From a bacterium (GTDB lineage: Bacteria; Desulfobacterota; GWC2-55-46; S146-80; JALXFI01), in contig JALXFI010000170.1 in NCBI GenBank assembly GCA_027069035.1, positions 1-6,504 of the forward strand: DNA of 6,504 nt, read 5' to 3'. Below are positions 1 to 5,144 of this stretch, piece by piece. The translations under genes were made by a program, and so were the position numbers. Each line of letters starts with the position of its first letter. Position 1 is the first letter of the stretch. The notes beneath the pieces were generated by a model. It had not been told where the DNA came from. It made no database searches and saw only the letters and a program-made list of their open reading frames with translations.

Positions 1-2
1 CT

Positions 3-134
3 GTGTTCTCGGCGATTTTCTTTCTCACCGTACCGGTTATGTACGCCTCAAAAGAAAAATCGCCTGCGGCCTTGCATTTAAAGCGTCTTGCCAATTTGCC
101 CAAAAACCTATCTCTGTTTTTGGGTGAAACTTAA
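3..134 (+). CDS. C-terminal end of a membrane protein (partial, cut by window edge)
   Basis: An open frame enters from the left edge and runs about 43 codons to a TAA at 132-134. The visible peptide begins with a hydrophobic stretch (VFSAIFFLTVPVMYA) and continues as a basic, polar tail (KEKSPAALHLKRLANLPKN) ending LFLGET. A last transmembrane helix followed by a short cytoplasmic tail fits the C-terminus of a polytopic transporter, for example of the MFS type, but nothing here identifies the family. The other two forward frames give less protein-like sequence: one stops at 79-81, and the other reads through to about 126 without a convincing hydrophobic pattern. No terminator directly follows the stop, and the next promoter starts about 35 bp downstream. 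The call as a real gene end is moderately secure. The function is unknown. Confidence 0.5.
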   Translation: MFSAIFFLTVPVMYASKEKSPAALHLKRLANLPKNLSLFLGET

Positions 135-169
135 TATAGAGACAATATTTGAGAAAGAGATAAAAAGCT

Positions 170-197
170 TTGACAAAGAAAATATATCCTTTATAAT
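170..197 (+). promoter_or_regulatory. Consensus sigma70-type promoter of the 204-363 cassette
   Basis: A perfect -35 box TTGACA (170-175) and a perfect -10 box TATAAT (192-197) are separated by 16 bp. An A-rich tract at 151-166 lies just upstream and could act as an UP element. Transcription is predicted to begin about 7 nt after the -10 box, near 204, which is the A of an ATG. This is the best promoter match seen in the window. The downstream unit is therefore probably strongly transcribed unless the terminator at 330-363 or an unseen regulator limits it. Confidence 0.8.
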
Positions 198-203
198 GGC
201 GTT

Positions 204-302
204 ATGATGGATTATAAATCTATAGGCACAGCAGTTGTTTTTTTAACCGTCAAGTCACTTATATGGCTTGGCTTTGGTGGTATGACCATGGACTTTATGT
301 AA
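204..302 (+). CDS. Possible 32-aa hydrophobic small protein or leader peptide, predicted leaderless
   Basis: ATG-ATG at 204 and 207 opens a 32-codon frame (31 codons from the second ATG) ending with TAA at 300-302. The peptide starts MMDYKS, has a hydrophobic centre (IGTAVVFLTVKSLIWLGFGG) that could just span a membrane with one internal lysine, and ends MTMDFM. There is no Shine-Dalgarno site, because the first ATG coincides with the predicted transcription start of the TTGACA/TATAAT promoter. If translated, the mRNA would be leaderless. The arsR gene in this window has the same geometry, which makes leaderless translation here more believable. A terminator hairpin begins 27 nt after the stop, so promoter, ORF and terminator form one compact unit. 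I recognise no family. It could instead be a chance ORF inside a ~160-nt small RNA or a cis-acting leader for the transporter downstream. Confidence 0.35.
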   Translation: MMDYKSIGTAVVFLTVKSLIWLGFGGMTMDFM

Positions 303-329
303 TGCAATCTTTCAAATATAGCATTTAAA

Positions 330-363
330 GGCCGTGGGTACTTAAACTCACGGCCTTTTTTTT
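330..363 (+). terminator. Strong Rho-independent terminator just upstream of the EamA gene
   Basis: A 10-bp stem (GGCCGTGGGT at 330-339 with ACTCACGGCC at 346-355, one G-U pair) closes a 6-nt loop and is followed directly by eight T residues (356-363). This is a textbook intrinsic terminator on the + strand. On the opposite strand the hairpin is followed by only a short T run, so it looks one-directional. It ends 11 nt before the ATG at 375, with no recognisable promoter between. It either ends the 204-302 transcript or acts as an attenuator of the downstream operon, or both. Confidence 0.88.
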
Positions 364-374
364 GGTGATAAAAT

Positions 375-1367
375 ATGAAAAGAATCTCCGCCTCCGGATA
401 CCTTCTCGTTGCCATGTCGGCGCTTGGTTTTTCCTTTAAGTCGATACTGGTAAAGTACGCTTATGGCTATGGAGCTGATGCCATGACCCTTATGCTCATG
501 AGGCTTGGCATAGCAGCCCCATTTTTTATAACAGTGCTATTTGTATTGGAGGGTAAAAACGGTTTTCAGATAACCATAAAAGAGGCCTTAACCTTTGCCT
601 TTATGGGCATCATGGGTATAGGCGGAGCAATGTTCTTTTCGTTCTATTCCTTAGAGTTCATAGACGCATCGCTTTCCACACTTGTTGTATTCACATATCC
701 TGCCGTTACTACGGTAATGCTGATGATCTTTATGAGAGAGAAGGTTACATCTGCAAGATTTATCTCCCTTTTGCTGACATTTACCGGTTTAAGTATGGTG
801 GTAAGGGTTGATAAAACAGCCTTGCTCTACCTCAACGGCAAGGGAATAGTCTTCGCACTTATTGCATCCTTATGTTTTGCAATATACAATACATTGAGCG
901 AGAAGATGATAAAAAACGTGTCTCCTGTGTATCTCACATCTTACTGTTCAGTATTCCTCTTTGCCTTTTTCTTTGCGATGTTCGGCAACAGGTCGTTTCC
1001 AGACTCTCCACAGGTATGGGCGGCGGCATCTTTGCTCGGCATATTCTCCGGTTTTATCCCATTTCTCCTCTTTATGTATGGTGTAAGGAAGATTGGCGCC
1101 GGAAGGTCGGTTATTATAAGTTCACTCGGACCCGTTTTTACGGTGTTATGGACATATTTGTTTCTCGGAGAGCGTCTTGATATCATCCAGATCGTCGGGA
1201 TGATGATAATCATACTTGGAGTTATCCTCTTAAAACTAAAATCTCCTGTTAAGTTAATTGCAGGGACCGGGGACGAGGTTATGGGAAGACTGAACGATAT
1301 TTCTGCAAATGGTGACCGCGGCAAGAAAATATTTGCCTTAATATATTCGCCATGGAAGAGAAAATAA
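375..1367 (+). CDS. EamA/DMT-superfamily inner-membrane transporter
   Basis: This is a 330-residue, strongly hydrophobic protein with the internal duplication of the drug/metabolite transporter superfamily. The two EamA repeats cover roughly residues 8-145 and 156-287, about ten membrane helices in all. The end of each repeat shows the expected acidic-basic loop: MREKVT (120-125) in the first and FLGERL (263-268) in the second, each followed by the last helices of its half. Such proteins export or import small metabolites such as amino acids, nucleotides or sugars. The substrate cannot be read from sequence. The ATG at 375 fits the start of the first helix, but its Shine-Dalgarno (GGTG, 364-367) is weak and lies directly after the T-tract of a terminator. 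A basic tail of about 42 residues (289-330) after the last helix is longer than usual. The stop overlaps the ribosome-binding region of the PAS gene, implying one operon. Confidence 0.88.
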   Translation: MKRISASGYLLVAMSALGFSFKSILVKYAYGYGADAMTLMLMRLGIAAPFFITVLFVLEGKNGFQITIKEALTFAFMGIMGIGGAMFFSFYSLEFIDASLSTLVVFTYPAVTTVMLMIFMREKVTSARFISLLLTFTGLSMVVRVDKTALLYLNGKGIVFALIASLCFAIYNTLSEKMIKNVSPVYLTSYCSVFLFAFFFAMFGNRSFPDSPQVWAAASLLGIFSGFIPFLLFMYGVRKIGAGRSVIISSLGPVFTVLWTYLFLGERLDIIQIVGMMIIILGVILLKLKSPVKLIAGTGDEVMGRLNDISANGDRGKKIFALIYSPWKRK

Positions 1368-1379
1368 AGGAGGGGTAAG

Positions 1380-1769
1380 ATGGGTATGGATAGTAAAATA
1401 CTTAAGGAGATATGCGACTCGGTTGACTTTAGAGTTGAGTACGCTGATGAGAATGGCGTCTCACGCTGGTTCAACAGGGCATCGTATGAATCTGGCAAGA
1501 GGAGAGAAACTGATATAGGGAAACCTCTATTAGACTGCCACTCTCAAGAGACCACAAAAAAGATAGATTTAATGTACGATGCCTTCAGAAAAGGGCGTAA
1601 AGGACCTTTTGTCGTAAAGAAGATGATGGGGGAGAAAAAGGCAGTAATACACTTTTACCCGGTGTTTATTGATGAGACATTCAAAGGTTGTTTTGCAACA
1701 ATCATTTTTCCCGAGAAACTTATGGAAGGTTTCCCTTGCTCCGAACTTAATGAACTATGCAAAAAATAA
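1380..1769 (+). CDS. Small stand-alone PAS-domain protein (DUF438/PAS_10-like)
   Basis: The 129-residue soluble protein is essentially one PAS fold. By memory of the family it resembles the C-terminal PAS domain of DUF438-type proteins: a start of the form D-(E)-N-G-V-x-R-x-F-N (residues 23-32), then DIGKPLLDCHSQET (45-58) where relatives have a cysteine-histidine pair, a helix (KKIDLMYDAFRKGRKG, 60-75), and strands ending in HFYPVF and GCFATIIFPEKL. His54 sits at the conserved position and could be a ligand-binding residue (inference). There is no output domain, so it probably acts by binding a small molecule or partner protein, perhaps sensing for the transporter upstream. It starts 12 bp after the transporter's stop, with the Shine-Dalgarno AGGAGG (1368-1373) six nt before ATG 1380, consistent with translational coupling. 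The PAS assignment is fairly secure. The biological role is unknown. Confidence 0.7.
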   Translation: MGMDSKILKEICDSVDFRVEYADENGVSRWFNRASYESGKRRETDIGKPLLDCHSQETTKKIDLMYDAFRKGRKGPFVVKKMMGEKKAVIHFYPVFIDETFKGCFATIIFPEKLMEGFPCSELNELCKK

Positions 1770-1812
1770 TGGATAATTATTTATAATTCAAGGAGGCTTT
1801 TTTACTTTGCTC

Positions 1813-1841
1813 TTGACAATATCCGCTTATGCGGATATGAT
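1813..1841 (+). promoter_or_regulatory. arsR-acr3 promoter
   Basis: The -35 box TTGACA (1813-1818) and -10 box TATGAT (1836-1841) are separated by exactly 17 bp, and that spacer is almost entirely an inverted repeat. The predicted transcription start, about 7 nt after the -10 box, is near 1848, only two bases before the arsR ATG at 1850. The transcript is thus leaderless or nearly so. It probably covers arsR and acr3. Confidence 0.85.
1819..1838 (+). promoter_or_regulatory. ArsR operator (perfect 8-bp inverted repeat, 4-bp centre)
   Basis: ATATCCGCTTATGCGGATAT is a perfect inverted repeat of 8-bp half-sites around TTAT. It fills the promoter spacer and runs three bases into the -10 box. A dimeric ArsR bound here would block RNA polymerase, which is the usual autoregulation of ars operons. 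Binding by the ArsR encoded next to it is inferred from position. A closely similar site precedes arsC at 3817-3834. Confidence 0.75.
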
Positions 1842-1849
1842 GGTTTATT

Positions 1850-2200
1850 ATGGAGCAAACCGCCGGATTATTGAAAGCATTAAGCGAAAAAACACGATTG
1901 CGCATACTCTTGCTGCTTATTGAAGGAGAGTTTTGTGTTTGTGACATAACGGATGTCCTCAATCTTCCGCAGTCAACCGTTTCAAGGCATCTTGCCTGTT
2001 TAAAAAAATCAGGGTGGGTTGAGGATAGAAAGGCGGGTTTGTGGACGTACTACCGCATATCCGGGCGGAATCATCCAATACAGAGTAAGCTGTTGGAGAT
2101 ACTGAAAGAAAATATCTCTTCCCTGAAATCAGCAAAGGAAGACCTGAACAGACTCAAGAGGCACAAGCATAATGAGAAAACGCCTGAAAAATGTGCTTAA
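1850..2200 (+). CDS. arsR: ArsR-family arsenite-responsive repressor
   Basis: The 116-residue protein matches ArsR/SmtB winged-helix repressors in length and layout. Residues 5-24 (AGLLKALSEKTRLRILLLLI) form the typical first helices. Residues 27-32 (EFCVCD) carry the CVC metalloid site (Cys29, Cys31) of the classical arsenite/antimonite sensors. Residues 39-57 (LPQSTVSRHLACLKKSGWV) form the recognition helix region, followed by the wing (GLWTYYRIS). The family binds DNA without metalloid and releases it when As(III) or Sb(III) binds the cysteines. The usual third cysteine just after CVC is absent; Cys50 or Cys115 might contribute. The start at 1850 is fixed because an in-frame TGA lies just upstream and the protein aligns from its first residue. 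No Shine-Dalgarno precedes it. The last ~20 residues are a charged, lysine-rich tail (KRHKHNEKTPEK). The acr3 gene follows after 84 bp. Confidence 0.93.
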   Translation: MEQTAGLLKALSEKTRLRILLLLIEGEFCVCDITDVLNLPQSTVSRHLACLKKSGWVEDRKAGLWTYYRISGRNHPIQSKLLEILKENISSLKSAKEDLNRLKRHKHNEKTPEKCA

Positions 2201-2284
2201 GGGTTTCTTCTCATATGTTAATAACAATACAGGGGAAGTCCCCCCCACCTAATATTTTAATATTTTATCAGGAGGAAACAATAT

Positions 2285-3358
2285 ATGTCTGACGGAGTAA
2301 GCAGAAGGCTCTCTTTTCTCGACCGATATCTGACACTGTGGATATTCGCGGCTATGCTCTTCGGCATAACCGTTGGTTACATATTCCCCGATGTAGAAGG
2401 TGTAATAAATACCTTTCAGGCAGGCACTACCAACGTACCCATAGCCATCGGGTTGATGCTGATGATGTACCCGCCATTTACCAAGGTGAAATACGAAGAA
2501 CTCTGGGATGTCTTTAAAAACACAAAGATACTTGGGCTTTCACTTCTCCAGAACTGGATCATCGGCCCGATACTGATGTTCTTGTTGGCGATAATCTTTC
2601 TTCATAGATATCCCGAATATATGGCAGGCCTCATTATGATAGGCCTGGCCCGCTGCATTGCCATGGTGATAGTATGGAATGAACTGGCAAAGGGAGATAC
2701 CGAATACGCTGCCGGCCTTGTGGCATTTAACAGCGTCTTTCAGGTGCTTTTTTACAGCGTCTATGGGTGGTTTTTTCTTACCTTTCTGCCCCCGCTTTTT
2801 GGTCTGCATGGGGCTATCGTCGATGTAAGTATCTCTCAAATAGCAGAGAGTGTATTCATATACCTTGGCATACCTTTTGCCGCCGGTTTTATAACAAGAT
2901 TCATACTCCTTAAACTTAAAGGCAACAAGTGGTATTATAACCGTTTTGTCCCTACCATAAGCCCTGTTACATTTATAGCCCTGTTATTTACCATTGTCGT
3001 AATGTTCAGCCTTAAAGGAAACCTTATAATTCAGATACCCTTTGATGTCATAAGAATAGCCGTACCGCTGATGATATATTTTATTTTGATGTTCTTTATA
3101 TCATTCTATATGGGGAAGAAGATAGGGGCGGATTACGGCAAAACGGTCACACTGTCTTTTACAGCGGCAAGCAACAATTTTGAACTGGCTATCGCAGTTG
3201 CGGTCGCCGTTTTCGGACTCAACTCCGGCGCGGCGTTTGCCGCCGTAATTGGCCCTCTGATTGAAGTGCCTGTAATGATAAGTCTTGTTAATGTGGCCTT
3301 TAGGCTAAGAGACCGATTCTATGCATTGCCGTTTAAAGAACTGACTATTAAAGATTAA
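2285..3358 (+). CDS. acr3: Arsenite efflux permease of the ACR3 family
   Basis: This 357-residue polytopic membrane protein has the length and about ten helices expected of the ACR3 (BART superfamily) arsenite transporters. The opening RRLSFLDRYLTLWIFAAML and the stretch VPIAIGLMLMMYPPFTKVKYEEL are highly typical. The key cysteine lies in GLARCIAMVIVWNELAKGD (Cys124), and the essential glutamate in FTAASNNFELAIAVAVAVFG (Glu300), matching the residues shown to be needed in other Acr3 proteins. It extrudes As(III) across the inner membrane using the proton motive force, so it acts after ArsC has reduced arsenate. The Shine-Dalgarno AGGAGG (2270-2275) lies 9 nt before ATG. It is probably co-transcribed with arsR. 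It converges on arsC with only 10 bp between stop codons and no convincing terminator. The ArsB family is a different fold and does not fit. Confidence 0.95.
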   Translation: MSDGVSRRLSFLDRYLTLWIFAAMLFGITVGYIFPDVEGVINTFQAGTTNVPIAIGLMLMMYPPFTKVKYEELWDVFKNTKILGLSLLQNWIIGPILMFLLAIIFLHRYPEYMAGLIMIGLARCIAMVIVWNELAKGDTEYAAGLVAFNSVFQVLFYSVYGWFFLTFLPPLFGLHGAIVDVSISQIAESVFIYLGIPFAAGFITRFILLKLKGNKWYYNRFVPTISPVTFIALLFTIVVMFSLKGNLIIQIPFDVIRIAVPLMIYFILMFFISFYMGKKIGADYGKTVTLSFTAASNNFELAIAVAVAVFGLNSGAAFAAVIGPLIEVPVMISLVNVAFRLRDRFYALPFKELTIKD

Positions 3359-3368
3359 AAAGGGGCCT

Positions 3369-3791
3369 TTAGCGGCTGCCCGCAAGGGAAGATAAAAACC
3401 CTTTTATCAATCCAAGTATCTCATCCCGTGCGTTTCTGTATTTACCCAAAACCTCTTCTCTGCTTCCGTCTGAGCCTACCGGATCATCGATCGGCCAATG
3501 GATGCGTTTTACATTTACATGGGTTTGCGGGCATGCGCTTTCCGCATTTGAGCATAGAGTAATGACCACATCCATACTGTTTAAAAGCTCCGTATCTATC
3601 TCATCAGAGGTCTGTCCCGATATATCTATGCCAATCTCTTTCATAACCTCGGCGGCATTGGGGTTTACACCCATTGGAACAAGACCTGCGCTGTGGACTT
3701 CTACAAGGCCTTTGCCAAGTTTGCGCATAATCCCTTCCGCCATCTGAGAACGGCAGGAGTTGCCCGTACACAAAAACATAACCTTATGCAT
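3369..3791 (-). CDS. arsC: Thioredoxin-coupled arsenate reductase (low-molecular-weight phosphatase fold)
   Basis: The 140-residue protein belongs to the Bacillus/Staphylococcus pI258 type ArsC. The phosphate-binding loop CTGNSCR holds Cys8 and Arg14. The downstream redox pair is Cys80 and Cys87 in LCSNAESACP, and the general acid lies in DDP (Asp103-Pro104). RSQMAEG, SAGL, NPNA and GIDISGQTSDEID are all family signatures. Arsenate is attacked by Cys8, the Cys8-Cys80-Cys87 disulfide cascade releases arsenite, and thioredoxin regenerates the enzyme. All three catalytic cysteines are present, so it should be active. Unlike in most ars operons it is on the opposite strand, convergent with acr3, and has its own promoter and operator. 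A clear Shine-Dalgarno is missing before the ATG at 3791, and the predicted leader is only about 14 nt. Confidence 0.95.
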   Translation of the reverse strand: MHKVMFLCTGNSCRSQMAEGIMRKLGKGLVEVHSAGLVPMGVNPNAAEVMKEIGIDISGQTSDEIDTELLNSMDVVITLCSNAESACPQTHVNVKRIHWPIDDPVGSDGSREEVLGKYRNARDEILGLIKGFLSSLAGSR

Positions 3792-3811
3792 AGCTATTTT
3801 TCTACTCTATG

Positions 3812-3841
3812 ATTAGATTCCACAATAGCGGAATTTAATAA
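3812..3841 (-). promoter_or_regulatory. Putative arsC promoter
   Basis: Read on the - strand, a -10-like box TCTAAT (3817-3812, five of six consensus bases) lies 18 bp after a weak -35-like TTATTA (3841-3836, three of six). The ArsR-like inverted repeat fills the spacer, the same design as the arsR promoter but with weaker boxes. The predicted start near 3805 leaves about 14 nt before the arsC ATG at 3791. Confidence 0.5.
3817..3834 (-). promoter_or_regulatory. Second ArsR-type operator, upstream of arsC
   Basis: On the - strand the site reads ATTCCGC-TATT-GTGGAAT, an inverted repeat with one mismatch and a 4-bp centre. It shares the TCCGC half-site core and the same centre length with the perfect operator at 1819-1838. 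It sits between the putative -35 and -10 of arsC, so ArsR bound here would repress arsC. The match was seen by eye, and binding is inferred. Confidence 0.55.
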
Positions 3842-3859
3842 TGGACGGATATCTGTGGA

Positions 3860-3875
3860 AAAACTTGAAAGTTTT
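3860..3875. repeat. AT-rich 16-bp inverted repeat between ahcY and arsC
   Basis: AAAACTT-GA-AAGTTTT is a perfect 7-bp inverted repeat with a 2-bp centre, starting 5 bp after the ahcY stop. On the - strand it is followed by a short T-rich run, so it might be a weak terminator for ahcY. It could also be a protein-binding palindrome. Its AT-rich stem and tiny loop make it a poor terminator. Confidence 0.35.
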
Positions 3876-3879
3876 ACAA

Positions 3880-5136
3880 TCAAGTCCCCATATCCCATGA
3901 AGCGAGGTATTTCTCCTGTTCCTCAGTCAAGGTGTCTATCTTTATCTCCATCGAATCAAGTTTTAAGCGTGCTATCTCCTTATCAATATCCTCGGGGACA
4001 GGATAAACCCTTTTTTCGAGTGTCCTGGCATTTGAGACCATATATTCGGCGGCAAGCGCCTGATTGGCAAAACTCATATCCATTACACTTGCGGGATGCC
4101 CTTCCGCAGCGGCAAGATTTATGAGCCTGCCTTCTCCAAGGAGCACTATCCTCCTGCCGTCGTTTAAGGTATATTCTTCAACAAAATCCCTTATTGTCCT
4201 CTTTGAAGAGGACATACCTTCCAAGGTCTCTATATCTATCTCAACATTAAAATGTCCTGAGTTGGATACAATAGCGCCGTCTTTCATCACCTCAAAATGT
4301 TCCCCGCGGATAACATGTATATCGCCGGTAAGCGTGCAGAAGAAATCTCCGATCCTGGCCGCCTCTGTCATGGGCATCACCCTGAAACCATCCATCACCG
4401 CCTCAATCGCCTTAAGGGGATCTATCTCCGTAACAATAACATTAGCGCCCATGCCTCTTGCCCGCATAGCGAGCCCTCTTCCGCACCATCCATATCCGCC
4501 TACAACAAAGATACTGCCTGCAAGAAGCCTGTTGGTCGCACGTATGATACCGTCGAGCGTAGATTGTCCGGTTCCGTATCTGTTATCAAAAAAGTGTTTC
4601 GTCTTTGCGTCATTTACAGCTATTACGGGGAAACAAAGGACACCCGTTTCCCCCATGCTTTTAAGCCTTATAACACCGGTTGTCGTCTCTTCTGTTCCAC
4701 CTATAAGCGAGTCCATCACCTCTTTTCTGTCCGAGTGGATGGTTGAGACAAGATCGGCGCCGTCATCCATAGTTATATTGGGTTTTGCATCCAGCACCGT
4801 GTGTATGTGCTTATAATAAGTTTCATTGTCCTCGCCCTTTATGGCAAAAACCGGTATCTCAAAGTCTTTAACCAGTGAAGCCGCCACATCATCCTGAGTG
4901 CTCAGAGGATTGGAAGCACATAGATATACAGATGCCCCGCCGGCCTTTAATGTAATGGCAAGATTGGCCGTTTCGGTTGTCACATGGAGACACGCCCCAA
5001 GGGTCTTTCCCTGAAGGGGTCTTTCTTTTTCAAATCTTTCCTTTATAAGCCTCAGGACAGGCATACTCCGTTCAGCCCATTCAATCCTGAGTTTACCCTT
5101 TTCCGATAAATTCAAATCCTTTACATCATATTCCAC
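3880..5136 (-). CDS. ahcY: S-adenosylhomocysteine hydrolase, short archaeal/Thermotoga-type
   Basis: The 418-residue enzyme splits S-adenosylhomocysteine into adenosine and homocysteine with bound NAD, relieving product inhibition of methyltransferases. Substrate residues are present: His51, Asp125, Glu150 in TEETTTG, Lys180 and Asp184 in KTKHFFDNRYG, His295 in NSGHFNVEID, and His347 in AAAEGHPASVMD. The NAD loop is GGYGWCGRG (213-221), where animal and most proteobacterial enzymes have GYGDVGKG. Residue numbers were equated with human ones from memory. It lacks the extra internal segment of the ~430-470-residue forms and the C-terminal lysine/tyrosine tail, ending YLASWDMGT. That is the short archaeal/Thermotoga pattern. 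The start is GTG at 5136, chosen because AAGGAG (5150-5145) lies 8 nt upstream and no ATG is available before residue 25. It lies 129 bp downstream of metK on the same strand. Confidence 0.95.
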   Translation of the reverse strand: MEYDVKDLNLSEKGKLRIEWAERSMPVLRLIKERFEKERPLQGKTLGACLHVTTETANLAITLKAGGASVYLCASNPLSTQDDVAASLVKDFEIPVFAIKGEDNETYYKHIHTVLDAKPNITMDDGADLVSTIHSDRKEVMDSLIGGTEETTTGVIRLKSMGETGVLCFPVIAVNDAKTKHFFDNRYGTGQSTLDGIIRATNRLLAGSIFVVGGYGWCGRGLAMRARGMGANVIVTEIDPLKAIEAVMDGFRVMPMTEAARIGDFFCTLTGDIHVIRGEHFEVMKDGAIVSNSGHFNVEIDIETLEGMSSSKRTIRDFVEEYTLNDGRRIVLLGEGRLINLAAAEGHPASVMDMSFANQALAAEYMVSNARTLEKRVYPVPEDIDKEIARLKLDSMEIKIDTLTEEQEKYLASWDMGT

Positions 5137-5144
5137 AGGTTATG

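Noticed and set aside
184..189. ATATCC in the spacer of the 170-197 promoter as an ArsR half-site.
   Set aside because: It lacks the following GC and the partner half, and its position relative to the promoter boxes differs from the arsR operator.
941..1498. A 185-codon open frame on the - strand across the EamA and PAS genes.
   Set aside because: It is antisense to two well-supported genes, spans their junction and gives no family-like sequence.
1775..1788. AT-rich palindrome AATTAT-TT-ATAATT after the PAS gene, considered as a terminator.
   Set aside because: The stem has no GC pairs, the loop is 2 nt and no T-run follows directly. It could not work as an intrinsic terminator.
1807..1923. 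A TTG-initiated 38-codon frame after the AAGGAGG at 1790-1796.
   Set aside because: It runs through the arsR promoter and the out-of-frame start of arsR. The arsR frame is clearly the coding one, so this is probably chance.
3359..3400. Bidirectional terminator between acr3 and arsC.
   Set aside because: Only a 5-bp palindrome (AAAGG/CCTTT) and a 4-bp GCGG/CCGC stem are present, without a proper U-tract after a stable hairpin on either strand.
4064..4816. A 250-codon open frame on the + strand opposite ahcY.
   Set aside because: It lies wholly antisense to a clearly conserved enzyme, has a low-complexity Ser/Ile/Pro-rich product, no ribosome-binding site and no recognisable domain. It is a shadow of the ahcY codon pattern.
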